DNA of 64,000 nucleotides from Deltaproteobacteria bacterium GWA2_38_16 (GCA_001797335.1 MGPE01000008.1:156383-220382); one strand, 5' to 3'. Shown: positions 27,225-36,829, counted from the first letter of the stretch. Made by a program: numbers and translations. Notes: a model not told the origin generated them from the letters alone.

Positions 27225-30200
27225 TTAATGTCCATGTCGTTTTGTGCCGGAGGTTGTATAATGGTCGACAATGGCTGAAATGACAATAAGCTGTCTTTCT
27301 TTGTCTACCCAGTAATGAATCCGAGTCGTATTTGCTCCTCCTCCATGTGTTACGTGAGACCAGGCAACAATAGTTTCTTCTCGATAACCATCTTCTCTCT
27401 CTCTTTCCATGGCCGCATTAGACATCGTAAGATCTGTTTCTTTGAGGGCTAAGCCAAATCGAGATCTTTGTCCAAAGGCAGTCTCAAGAGGGCCTTTAAA
27501 GCTTTTTTCAAAAAGGAGAGGGTAAAGGTGATCATTGATATCCATCAACATATCCCAAACAATAGAACAGTCTAATTGTCCATTATGTTCTTTGGCTGTT
27601 CTTTTGGCCTTATCTGTAAAAAATAACCGATTTGGAAAATAGGCTTCGAGTACTCTTACAACATCGGGAAGGTTTTGACAGACTTCTTTGACTATTGGAT
27701 GTGGTCTTTGCTGAGCTTGTACAGATTCTTTAATGATAGGTAATCTTCCCGAAGATTGCCCTTTTAATTTTTGGAGTTCTGTCGTTGCTCGAGCAAGCTC
27801 TTCGGCAGTTTGATTATAAGTTTCTCTTAAAATCCTTAATTCTTCAGTAACTTCTTTATTAACAGCTTCTAAAACAGCAATTTCGTCACCCAGTTCTCCT
27901 CTCTTTGCCGCTTGAAGTTCTGTTTCTAAGGCTTGAATTCGTTCATCACGATTTTTTACAGCTTTTTCTAAAAGAGCCATTTTTTGTTCTGACCGTGCGA
28001 CTTCTTGTTCTAAAAAGAGTGTCCATTCTTGAGCTTCGCTAGGGACGTTGGACTGGGGAGGGGATATTTCCGCTTGGGATCTTTGTTGGATGGCTTGAAG
28101 CTCAAGGCTTTGCTTGAGATTAACAATGTCTAAAATATCTTGAATAGGTTTTTCACCCCTAAAAATACCTGTCCAATTTGAAAGATATTTAACATTTAAA
28201 TATCTTAAAATTGTATAATAAATCTTATTGATAAAGGCTTTTTGGTTAAAGGTAGCTGTAGGAGGTAAAAGGGTGGGGTGCTCTTCAGCCTTTTCCCAAT
28301 CTAAATTTGGAAAAAAGATCTTTGCTTTTCCATAAGTAGCGCGCATTTTGGAAGGAAATATATGTTCATGTTCTTCTTGGATTTCTGTTTTATTTCCACT
28401 GAACTGCGAATCCCCCTCAACATAAACAATGGCCATTCCTAAAAGTTTTTGAGCAAGTTCTTTTGGATCGATAGGAAGTTTTCCAGTAGAGAGTCTTGAA
28501 ACATAAACAATAGGAAGACTTCGTTGAGGATCTTCTAACATGGTTTTAAATTGAGTTGCTTCCCCTACATGAAGCTCATGGTACTGATCCGAAACATCTA
28601 GTTCTGCAGACTTAGTTTTCCAATTTTTCCCTTCTGAAGGATGAAGTATTTCTCGAACAATTCTAGGACTAGAGGGCCAGGCTTTGGATTCCCGAAGGCT
28701 ATCCGTCTCTGGCATAAGCCATCGGTAAACACCTACTACGCATTGAATAGATTTCTCGCGAACGGTGAGTGCCATATCCACTCTCCATGATCTTCCTGGA
28801 CTTCCTCGATCTGGATGCTGAACCCTTACGGCCCAATATTGAGGAATTACTTCTGAGCCTGTGCCAACTAGTTTTTCTGTGACAACTGCGATTTCAGGAT
28901 TTTCCCATGTGCCTCCTGCCATAAATTGATCTATGGGAAGAGTAAAATCCCTACTATGGCTTAAAACCCATTGATAGATCTGCTGGACGACAGAAGCCCA
29001 CGGTAAATCACCTTGAGCGTTGGTAGAAACAATATCAAAGTGAGTGCGATAGTGGAGCGTTTTTCCAAAACTAGAGGAATGAATTCCACTTTGTTCAAGA
29101 GAAATAGTTTTGGAGTATTCAAATAAGTCTTTTCGACCCCCTTCGTTATTTTCAGAAGCCCCATAGCCATAGTTTGTATTTTTAGGGCTGTTTTCTCCCG
29201 CAGATTGTTCTGTTTGTGGGGTATTATTAAAAGAAAAAACAGCATATTGTATTGGGTTACTCAGGGCTTTTTGATGGGTTTTGGAACCTTCAGTAGTAAT
29301 CATTAACCCGATTCTCTTATGGGGATTTTGAGGATCAGAAGGATCTTTAATAATAATGATGATTATTTTCTTGGGAGGATGAGAAGGATCGTAAGGAGTT
29401 CCCGTAATGATCTCTTGTCTTTTTCTTCTTGTTTCGTAACTTTTAAAAATTCCATTTAAAAAAGATAAATCTTGATGAACTTCTGGATCTAAAAATAAAA
29501 TGAAATCTCCTCCTGTAACGTTTTGTCCTCCTTTTGTAGGAGGGAGAAGAGCTGTGGGAGCCAATCGAGGTGCGGTTTTTGGTAGAACGGCCGTGTCTAA
29601 ACCATGGGCTTGCCCCAGGGAAAACAGATTTTGACTAGAGAGCCATTCAGATGGATTTTCTAAAAATGCTAAGGAAGGATTATTGACATGAGGATCCAGT
29701 ACCGGTTCTTGATAGGAAGGAATCCCTCCGCTTTGAATATAAGGATCATTTAGAATAGTATCCTCATAGTGGGCATCCATTGCTTCTAAGGGACTTTTTG
29801 GATTCCCACGTGGAATAACATAACCATCCTCCGAAATTTGATTTCTATTAGATACAGTTTTAGGTGTTAGAACAGGGAATTTAGAATTTTTAGAAATGAA
29901 AAATATTTTTGTAGCTTTGACGGTGATTCCTAAGGTTAAAAGAGCTGAAAAAATACCTTCAAAATATCTTTGATCTGAAAAGGCATCGATAGTTTGGTAA
30001 GTGATTAATCCTCCTCCCAGAAGATAAGCGGTTCGAGGAAGAACAAATGAAAGTCCATTAAAAAGAGCAGCCATAGGGAGCATGACTATAACGTTGGTTA
30101 CAAATCTTTGTGTGAAGGTGGTATTGGGTTCAGGTGTTCCAAAAACAACATGATTCCAATCCGGAGCTTTTGCAAACAGTGCGGCCATTGCTACAACCCC

Positions 30201-31271
30201 CAATGTTCCAGAAGGGCCAAGAATTATGGCAGAATAACCGCTCGTAATTAAAACTGTTCCAATAGCAGAAGCTTGTCCCAATAATAATAAACTTCCTTTG
30301 GATAAAGGCATCATCGTAGGCTGGCTTCCGGTCATCTGACTCCACCAATCTACTTTTTTAAATATATATTGAGGATCGGGATGGCTGTGCCGTTCAATAA
30401 CATTTACATATATAGATAAAATTTCAAAAAAATCTCTATGGGAAACAGTGTCAGGATTACTGGGATAAAAAGATTCAAAAGATATTTTTCCATTGAGTAG
30501 TTCTCTTATTTTTAAATAAAAAATCTTTCTTAGTTGGGGATAGTATTCGTTGAGTCTCTCATAGTAGTTTCGATCTTCACCACGATCTTGCAGTGCTCCT
30601 TGGGCATAACGATTAAAATCTAATTCTCTTGAACCAAATTCTGTTTCTAATTTTTCTCGTTTTCCTATTTCTTCTCGTATGGTTTTCCAGGCAGATATCA
30701 GTAAATTTTTAAAAGGACTGTCGGGAATGTTTTTTAATTCTCGCTCATATTCAGAGGCATTATTTTGTTCAGCCATTTTAGAAACCCGTAAAAGACGATC
30801 AATGTTGGCATCAAATTCTTGAAATTCAGGTTTGTCCCCGAAAAGTGCGTGGAGCTTTTTGTGTTCTGAATAAATAGCAGAGGCATCTATACCTACTTCC
30901 TTGGCAAATGTTTCAATTAGGTTTAGAGCACTTTCTTTTCTTCCTTGGTTTTCTTCTTCTTGCACCAATCTCAACATAAAATGAAAAGTGATATATGTTT
31001 CGATTTGTTTTTGAATCTCTTCCAGGGGAGCTTTAAAGGTTTCATAAATTTCAGAAGCTTTTTCTTCAAAAATTTGAGCCAGTTTTTGATAGCTTTGTTT
31101 TTCTGAAATGGAAGAGGAGATTTCTGCCTGAAATTGAGCTTGGTGAGCCATGGTTTTTAAAACGACATATTCCTGGGTTTTTTTAGATAAATCAGAAGGA
31201 AGCTCAGTAGCGCTTAGGGGAATGGATATAAAAATGATGCCTAAAATAAAAAATTTAAATACCCATTTCAT
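27225..31271 (-). CDS. Giant exported/membrane protein of unknown function (P1, about 1348 aa)
   Basis: Signal peptide MKWVFKFFILGIIFISIPLSATELPS; central hydrophobic segments; long coiled coil; RBS AAGGATAG upstream of ATG 31271. Confidence 0.8.
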   Translation of the reverse strand: MKWVFKFFILGIIFISIPLSATELPSDLSKKTQEYVVLKTMAHQAQFQAEISSSISEKQSYQKLAQIFEEKASEIYETFKAPLEEIQKQIETYITFHFMLRLVQEEENQGRKESALNLIETFAKEVGIDASAIYSEHKKLHALFGDKPEFQEFDANIDRLLRVSKMAEQNNASEYERELKNIPDSPFKNLLISAWKTIREEIGKREKLETEFGSRELDFNRYAQGALQDRGEDRNYYERLNEYYPQLRKIFYLKIRELLNGKISFESFYPSNPDTVSHRDFFEILSIYVNVIERHSHPDPQYIFKKVDWWSQMTGSQPTMMPLSKGSLLLLGQASAIGTVLITSGYSAIILGPSGTLGVVAMAALFAKAPDWNHVVFGTPEPNTTFTQRFVTNVIVMLPMAALFNGLSFVLPRTAYLLGGGLITYQTIDAFSDQRYFEGIFSALLTLGITVKATKIFFISKNSKFPVLTPKTVSNRNQISEDGYVIPRGNPKSPLEAMDAHYEDTILNDPYIQSGGIPSYQEPVLDPHVNNPSLAFLENPSEWLSSQNLFSLGQAHGLDTAVLPKTAPRLAPTALLPPTKGGQNVTGGDFILFLDPEVHQDLSFLNGIFKSYETRRKRQEIITGTPYDPSHPPKKIIIIIIKDPSDPQNPHKRIGLMITTEGSKTHQKALSNPIQYAVFSFNNTPQTEQSAGENSPKNTNYGYGASENNEGGRKDLFEYSKTISLEQSGIHSSSFGKTLHYRTHFDIVSTNAQGDLPWASVVQQIYQWVLSHSRDFTLPIDQFMAGGTWENPEIAVVTEKLVGTGSEVIPQYWAVRVQHPDRGSPGRSWRVDMALTVREKSIQCVVGVYRWLMPETDSLRESKAWPSSPRIVREILHPSEGKNWKTKSAELDVSDQYHELHVGEATQFKTMLEDPQRSLPIVYVSRLSTGKLPIDPKELAQKLLGMAIVYVEGDSQFSGNKTEIQEEHEHIFPSKMRATYGKAKIFFPNLDWEKAEEHPTLLPPTATFNQKAFINKIYYTILRYLNVKYLSNWTGIFRGEKPIQDILDIVNLKQSLELQAIQQRSQAEISPPQSNVPSEAQEWTLFLEQEVARSEQKMALLEKAVKNRDERIQALETELQAAKRGELGDEIAVLEAVNKEVTEELRILRETYNQTAEELARATTELQKLKGQSSGRLPIIKESVQAQQRPHPIVKEVCQNLPDVVRVLEAYFPNRLFFTDKAKRTAKEHNGQLDCSIVWDMLMDINDHLYPLLFEKSFKGPLETAFGQRSRFGLALKETDLTMSNAAMEREREDGYREETIVAWSHVTHGGGANTTRIHYWVDKERQLIVISAIVDHYTTSGTKRHGH

Positions 31272-31299
31272 CACAAAACTATCCTTGCCTATTAAACTA

Positions 31300-31315
31300 A
31301 GCAAATGGCATGCCA
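31300..31315 (-). promoter_or_regulatory. Sigma-54 -24/-12 promoter for P1
   Basis: Minus strand TGGCATGCCATTTGCT (GG-N10-GC). Confidence 0.65.
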
Positions 31316-31418
31316 AAGAACTCTTTCTGTAAGTAGCTGAGTTTACAAATAAATTTATTTTTTATCCTAAATAAAAGTGTCAAAAAAGATATGATAAGTG
31401 ACAAATTTCGGCAATGAT

Positions 31419-32285
31419 CTAGGGGATGCAACCGATTTTGGAATAATGGGGGACATTATCCCCTGGGCAAGGGAGGCCATCGTAGGGGGATCGTTTTTTG
31501 GATTTTTTAGATGTTTCTTCTTCTCGTTTTTTTTGTTCTGAAAATTCTTGAGAGTGTTCTAATTTTTTATCTGGAATTTTTGTAGGAGTAAAAGAGTCTG
31601 ACTTGATTTCTGGCTCTGGTTTTATTTCTTGGGGAAGAAGGGTTGTGTTTAAAGGCTTTAAGATGGGGGCTTCATCTTTAATAACCGTAGCCGTTGTTCC
31701 AGCAGGAACTTCAATCTCTTTTTTTCCTTTGGAAGAAATAACCACTTTTTTGTCCGAACTTGTTTCAATAACATGAAGAAGGGTTGTGATTTTTTCTGAA
31801 AGATACTGAAGGTAATAGGTGGTTCCTCGAACTCCAATGACTGTATTTTGGGTGCGAATCTCATGACGATCGCTTGAAGATAAATGTTGGGTGGCTACTT
31901 TGATCCAGCCAGAGAGGAGTGTTGCTAAAAACGTATTTTTTTGATTCAAAAATGTTTCTGTGAGAATGAAAGAACTATTTTCGTAGATAATAAGAGAGGT
32001 CTTTTTTCCAGATGGTTCCATCTCATCGCACAGAAGCTCCACTAAGCTGTGAGGCCCAACGATAATTTTTTGTCCCACATCAATCGGAGCTCCTATAAAT
32101 AAAGGAATTTTAGCGTTTTCAAGTTCTATAAAATTTTCAGAACCTATCAGCCGAACGATTGTAGCGGAAGGAGGAGTAGAAGAAACGAGAGGTTCGAGGG
32201 GAGATTTAAAAAAATAGATTTTTATGAGAAAAAATAATAAAAAGATAAGCGTAAGGCCAAGGAAAATATATTTTATTTTTGGCAT
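31419..32285 (-). CDS. FecR-domain exported protein
   Basis: N-terminal TM; VDVGQKIIVGPHSLVELL, SGWIKVATQ...HEIRTQNTVIGVRGTTYYLQY (FecR pattern). Confidence 0.8.
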   Translation of the reverse strand: MPKIKYIFLGLTLIFLLFFLIKIYFFKSPLEPLVSSTPPSATIVRLIGSENFIELENAKIPLFIGAPIDVGQKIIVGPHSLVELLCDEMEPSGKKTSLIIYENSSFILTETFLNQKNTFLATLLSGWIKVATQHLSSSDRHEIRTQNTVIGVRGTTYYLQYLSEKITTLLHVIETSSDKKVVISSKGKKEIEVPAGTTATVIKDEAPILKPLNTTLLPQEIKPEPEIKSDSFTPTKIPDKKLEHSQEFSEQKKREEETSKKSKKRSPYDGLPCPGDNVPHYSKIGCIP

Positions 32286-32310
32286 GCTTTAAAAAATATA
32301 GCATGGGATT

Positions 32311-32324
32311 GTGATCTATATCAA
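32311..32324. promoter_or_regulatory. FNR/CRP-family-like binding site
   Basis: GTGATCTATATCAA (one mismatch to TTGAT-N4-ATCAA) in the divergent intergenic region. Confidence 0.5.
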
Positions 32325-32379
32325 ATAATTGCAAAAAATGTATATTTGCTGACTAAAAATGTGCTAAAATTTATATCCT

Positions 32380-35300
32380 GTGAATTCTCCTCTTAAAAAG
32401 AGAATTTGGGTAGGGAGTATTCTGTGGTGTATTGTTTTTTTGTTTTTGTGTTCTTGCAGCCGACCGACCTCTCAAGGAGGAGCCTCTAAGAGTGCTTCTC
32501 AGTTAACCGGAATTACAGATCCCAATCGTATTTATCCTCATTCGGATTCTTTTAGAACCACGAACGAACATGGGTTAAAATACTATTCTTCTTCGAAACT
32601 TTGTAAAACCTGCCACGGTGAAAATCTTCAAGGAGGCAATGCCAGAGTAGCTTGTGTGATGTGCCACCAGATTTTTCCTCATACAGGTGATTTTAAAACA
32701 TCCTCTCATGGCAATCTTTTTTATGGGGATAAAAATCAATGTAAATTATGCCATGGGGCAGATCTTTTAGGAGGGAATTCAAAAGTTTCATGTAAAACGT
32801 GCCATACGATTTTTCCGCATTCGAATGACTTTAAAGCAACCTCAGAACATGGGTATAAATTTTATGAAGATCGTTCCCAATGTGCGCAGTGTCATGGGCA
32901 AGATTTGTTAGGAGGGAATGCTAAAATTTCTTGTCAGGCATGTCACACTATTTTCCCTCATAGCGATGGGTTTAAAACGTCTTCAGATCATGGGTTGGCG
33001 TATTTTCAAGATAAGCGAAGCTGTCAACAATGTCATGGAAAGGATTTATTGGGAGGAAATTCAAAAATTTCATGTAAATCCTGCCATCAAATTTTTCCCC
33101 ATTCCTCAGATTTTGTAACTTCCTTTCTCCATGGAACTGCTTTTTATGGGAATAAAAACATGTGTGCTCAATGTCATGGGAATGATTTATTGGGGGGACG
33201 TTCTCAAGTTTCTTGTAAAAAGTGCCATGCGGTTTATCCTCATTCGGATGCTTTTAAATCTCCGGTTAATCATGGGGCTGAATATAAGAGAAGTGTGGCC
33301 ACGTGTCAGAGATGTCATGGGGCAGATTTAACGGGTGCCAATACACGGGTTTCTTGTTTTCAATGTCATAAAAATTATCCTCATACCTCAACCTTTAAAG
33401 CACCTTCAGAACATGGGGCAGCTTATAAAACAAATAAAGAAGAATGTAAAAGATGCCATGGGGCAGATCTTTTAGGAGGAAATTCAAAAGTTTCGTGTAA
33501 AAGTTGCCATGCACTGTATCCCCATACGGCTCCCTTTCAGCATGGAGCGGCTTATTTAAAAGATTCTAAAGCCTGTCAGAAATGCCATGGGACTGATCTT
33601 TTAGGCGGGACAACCCAGGTTTCTTGTAAAAAATGTCATATGACTTATCCTCACCCGGATCAATTTAAAAGCCGAGGACAGCATGGTGTAGAATATCGAA
33701 AAGATTCTTCCGTCTGTAAAAAATGTCATGGGGATGATTTAAGAGGAGGGAAAAGCTCAGTTTCTTGTTATCGGTGCCATGATACATATCCGCATTTGAC
33801 CTATGCGTTTGGAACTTCTCAAATGCACGGACTGGTTTTTTACCAAAATCGATATGTGTGTAAAAAATGTCATGGCGATGATCTCAAGGGGGGCATATCT
33901 AATATTTCTTGTACCCAATGCCATGCCAATTATCCCCATAGTTTAGATTTTGATCTGGCTTCTTATCATGCTCCTGCTTTTAGAAAAAATCCTCTAACAT
34001 GTAAAAAATGTCATGGCATGGATTTAAAAGGAGAGACGACCAATGTTTCTTGTTTTGCTTGCCACAAAAGTTATCCGCATGAAGATGTATTTAAAACGTC
34101 AGCCATTCATGGGCTGGAATTTTATAAGGATAAAAATGCCTGTAAAAAATGTCATGGAACGGATCTTTTAGGAGGGAGCTCTCAAATTTCGTGTAAGAAG
34201 TGCCATGCGACATATCCGCATGCGACAGATTTTAAGTTGCCAACTCAGCACGGAGTGGAATTTAAGAAAAATTCAATGGCGTGTAAAAAATGCCATGGAG
34301 AAGATCTTTTAGGCAGAACTCAAGCCGTGTCTTGTAAAAAATGTCATTCCTCTTATCCGCATCCTCAAAACTATGTGAGTGGGCCAACGACATTACCGCA
34401 TGGACAGGAATTTAGAAGATCCAGAGATCTTTGTGCCAATTGTCATGGGACAGATTATTTGGGCGGAAGTTCTGGGGTATCTTGTAAAAAATGTCATACC
34501 CTTTATCCCCATACGGCTACTTTTGTGGCCTCTTCTTCCCATGGGAAAGAATTTTTAAAAGATAAAAATGTGTGTAAACAATGTCATGGGGCCGATCTTA
34601 TGGGTGGAAAAGTTCAAATTTCTTGTAAGCAATGTCATGGCTCATACCCTCACTCTACAAATTTTAAAGAGCCTTCTCAGCATGCCACTTCTTTTGTTAG
34701 GGATCGTGAAGCCTGTAAAAAATGCCATGGGCAAGATTTATTAGGAGGCTCGATAGGAGTTTCATGTAAATCTTGCCATGCGTTGTATCCACATATTGAA
34801 TATTTTAAAAGCACAGGTCATGGAGCCGTTTATTTACAATGGGGCTCAGTCAACAGAGCCAGTTGTCCAAAATGTCATGGTGGTAATGCTGGGGGGACAG
34901 CTTTAGGTTTTGATTGTAAGGCATGTCATTTTCCTTATCCCCATCCTGATCTTTATGTAACTCGAACAGCTTCGGGACGGATGCGCCATGGAGAAGATGT
35001 ATTTAAAGATCTCTATAGTTGTAGCCTTTGTCATGGGAAAGATTTAGCAGGAGGAAAAGTTAGAAAAAGTTGTTATGGCTGTCATAGCAGTAGTCCTTCT
35101 GATCGATGGGTGAGTGAATATGGTGTGCACACAGATCAATTTAAATCTTCTGCCTATGATCCAGGTATGTCGCGTGAGGAAGATAAGCGACAAAATCCAA
35201 ATCGGCACTTTTATGTATTTCACCAAGACGCTAAAGATAAAGTGACTTATGAACGAGATGCCAATGGCGTTAATCAACCGATCGTACATACCTCTTGTGA

Positions 35301-35532
35301 CATATGTCATCAAACCAATTTTAGCAGAAAAGCATTTCCACCTAATCACCCCGCTTATAGTTATAAGCAATATCCAAAATGTACGGATTGTCATGTGGCA
35401 GGCGGTTCTGTAAAAAGTGGGGCTTATTTTCAGCTCAATAAATTTTGTAGAACCTGTCATCCTCATGCCGAAACCTGTTTTCAATGTCATTTAGCCCTCG
35501 GTCGTGGCTGGCCTATTACGATTAAAAAATAA
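32380..35532 (+). CDS. Multiheme c-type cytochrome lipoprotein with 40 CxxCH motifs (18 tandem two-motif repeats plus 4 C-terminal)
   Basis: Manual count of CxxCH in the 1050-aa translation; lipobox-like LFLCSC; repeat unit C-x-x-CHG-x-DLLGG...SCKxCHxxYPH. Confidence 0.92.
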   Translation: MNSPLKKRIWVGSILWCIVFLFLCSCSRPTSQGGASKSASQLTGITDPNRIYPHSDSFRTTNEHGLKYYSSSKLCKTCHGENLQGGNARVACVMCHQIFPHTGDFKTSSHGNLFYGDKNQCKLCHGADLLGGNSKVSCKTCHTIFPHSNDFKATSEHGYKFYEDRSQCAQCHGQDLLGGNAKISCQACHTIFPHSDGFKTSSDHGLAYFQDKRSCQQCHGKDLLGGNSKISCKSCHQIFPHSSDFVTSFLHGTAFYGNKNMCAQCHGNDLLGGRSQVSCKKCHAVYPHSDAFKSPVNHGAEYKRSVATCQRCHGADLTGANTRVSCFQCHKNYPHTSTFKAPSEHGAAYKTNKEECKRCHGADLLGGNSKVSCKSCHALYPHTAPFQHGAAYLKDSKACQKCHGTDLLGGTTQVSCKKCHMTYPHPDQFKSRGQHGVEYRKDSSVCKKCHGDDLRGGKSSVSCYRCHDTYPHLTYAFGTSQMHGLVFYQNRYVCKKCHGDDLKGGISNISCTQCHANYPHSLDFDLASYHAPAFRKNPLTCKKCHGMDLKGETTNVSCFACHKSYPHEDVFKTSAIHGLEFYKDKNACKKCHGTDLLGGSSQISCKKCHATYPHATDFKLPTQHGVEFKKNSMACKKCHGEDLLGRTQAVSCKKCHSSYPHPQNYVSGPTTLPHGQEFRRSRDLCANCHGTDYLGGSSGVSCKKCHTLYPHTATFVASSSHGKEFLKDKNVCKQCHGADLMGGKVQISCKQCHGSYPHSTNFKEPSQHATSFVRDREACKKCHGQDLLGGSIGVSCKSCHALYPHIEYFKSTGHGAVYLQWGSVNRASCPKCHGGNAGGTALGFDCKACHFPYPHPDLYVTRTASGRMRHGEDVFKDLYSCSLCHGKDLAGGKVRKSCYGCHSSSPSDRWVSEYGVHTDQFKSSAYDPGMSREEDKRQNPNRHFYVFHQDAKDKVTYERDANGVNQPIVHTSCDICHQTNFSRKAFPPNHPAYSYKQYPKCTDCHVAGGSVKSGAYFQLNKFCRTCHPHAETCFQCHLALGRGWPITIKK

Positions 35533-35540
35533 TTTATTTT

Positions 35541-35607
35541 GTCATCCTGAGTGAAACGAAGGATCTCTTACTTTAATAACGAGATTCTTCGCTGCGCTCA
35601 GAATGAC
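35541..35607. repeat. GTCATCCTGAG-type inverted repeat, likely bidirectional terminator
   Basis: GTCATCCTGAGTGAAACGAAGGATCTC ... GAGATTCTTCGCTGCGCTCAGAATGAC between convergent genes. Confidence 0.7.
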
Positions 35608-36829
35608 GTTTTCGAGATGGCAAATGTTGGATGATAGGAATGATGAGGATAAACCACAGAGCGGCTGCACCCACAGAAATCCAAGAATATAACGGAGCAA
35701 CCATTACTCCGCCTTTTTGAATGAGCGTAATGATTCCCGAAGTGGCTCCTTTACTAAATCGGTAGCCAAATACATCGATCATCTCTTTAGCTCTATAGCG
35801 GGCGTCAAAAGAAAGAGGGATGTAGAGTGTTTCTTTAGTCGCTCGAAATAAAGAATAATCCAGGGCTTTAAAAACAAAATAGGCAATCGATGCACTATAG
35901 AGTGAAGGAGAGAGAGTGAGATAGAGGGCACACCCGATATGAATCGTAGGAATGATTAAATGAATAATCCCCAAGGGGAGAAAAATAAGAGCCACAGGAG
36001 CAACCATAAATTGTAAAAGTGCAGAGCACAGATTTAACCCAGAATAAAACTTTCCAGAAAAAACGGTCTGGGCATCTAATTGAGGAATGGCTCCTTGAAG
36101 TGTAGTTTGAAAAGAAAGCATCAAAACCGTTGAAACAATTTGGGTTGTAATGACGATAGAAAAAAGAAGGATGAGCATAGGGGTTTCTTTAAAAGAGTGA
36201 AAGCCTAATGTGCCAAGTCTTCCTTCTTTTTCATGTGCGGAAGGTTTAGGTTCCCCGCAGTGTCTATAGGCTAAATCTGAAAAAACAATAGCTAAGAACG
36301 TGGCCCCCGCTGAAAATAAAAGCATCAGATGTGTTCCCAGAGAGGGAACAAAATGCTGAAGCAAAAGTCCGCCGATAAATCCTCCTACGCTACTCATTCC
36401 AGCCACAGGGCCATTAAATTTTTTAGCAGAATCTTGTCCAAAGGTGCTATTTAAAAAAGACCAGTATTGCTCTACGAGAAGTACAATGTAGGCTTCTTTG
36501 AAGACATAAAGAATGCCCGTCATCATTTTTAATCCTTGATGTATAATAGCTGAATAAGCCCCAATCATCATGAGCCCAGAGAGAAAGCTTGTAATGAGAA
36601 GTGTATATCTTGGGCCAAATCTTGAAAGAAGCCATCCATAGATATAAACGATGAGAAGAACTCCTATGGGAATCAGGCTTGTAATGAGGGGTAGGTTTTG
36701 CGTTCCATAAGATGTTTGATACAGGGAATTGGCAGAGCTTCGAAGCAGTTCATATCCGCATAGGAGAAAAAATGCAGCTATAGAAATAAAAAGGGTTGCT
36801 TGGGTTTCTTTTTTCATTATTGAGTTCAA
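35573..36829 (-). CDS. MFS-fold transporter related to Npt1/Npt2 (ATP:ADP antiporter-like) family
   Basis: About 12 hydrophobic segments; EQYWSFLNSTFGQDSAKKFNGPVAGMSSVGGFIGG, DYSLFRATKETLYIPLSFDARYRAKEMIDVFGYRFSKG. Confidence 0.75.
   Translation of the reverse strand: MNSIMKKETQATLFISIAAFFLLCGYELLRSSANSLYQTSYGTQNLPLITSLIPIGVLLIVYIYGWLLSRFGPRYTLLITSFLSGLMMIGAYSAIIHQGLKMMTGILYVFKEAYIVLLVEQYWSFLNSTFGQDSAKKFNGPVAGMSSVGGFIGGLLLQHFVPSLGTHLMLLFSAGATFLAIVFSDLAYRHCGEPKPSAHEKEGRLGTLGFHSFKETPMLILLFSIVITTQIVSTVLMLSFQTTLQGAIPQLDAQTVFSGKFYSGLNLCSALLQFMVAPVALIFLPLGIIHLIIPTIHIGCALYLTLSPSLYSASIAYFVFKALDYSLFRATKETLYIPLSFDARYRAKEMIDVFGYRFSKGATSGIITLIQKGGVMVAPLYSWISVGAAALWFILIIPIIQHLPSRKRHSERSEESRY

Noticed and set aside
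35044-35490. 148-aa antisense ORF under the multiheme gene
   Set aside because: Antisense shadow of the CxxCH-rich coding sequence; no RBS or recognisable domain.
32380-35532. Repeats as zinc-binding rather than heme-binding
   Set aside because: Every pair is CxxCH (not CxxC alone), with export signal and CHGxDLxGG context typical of c-type cytochromes; heme attachment is the simpler reading though untested.
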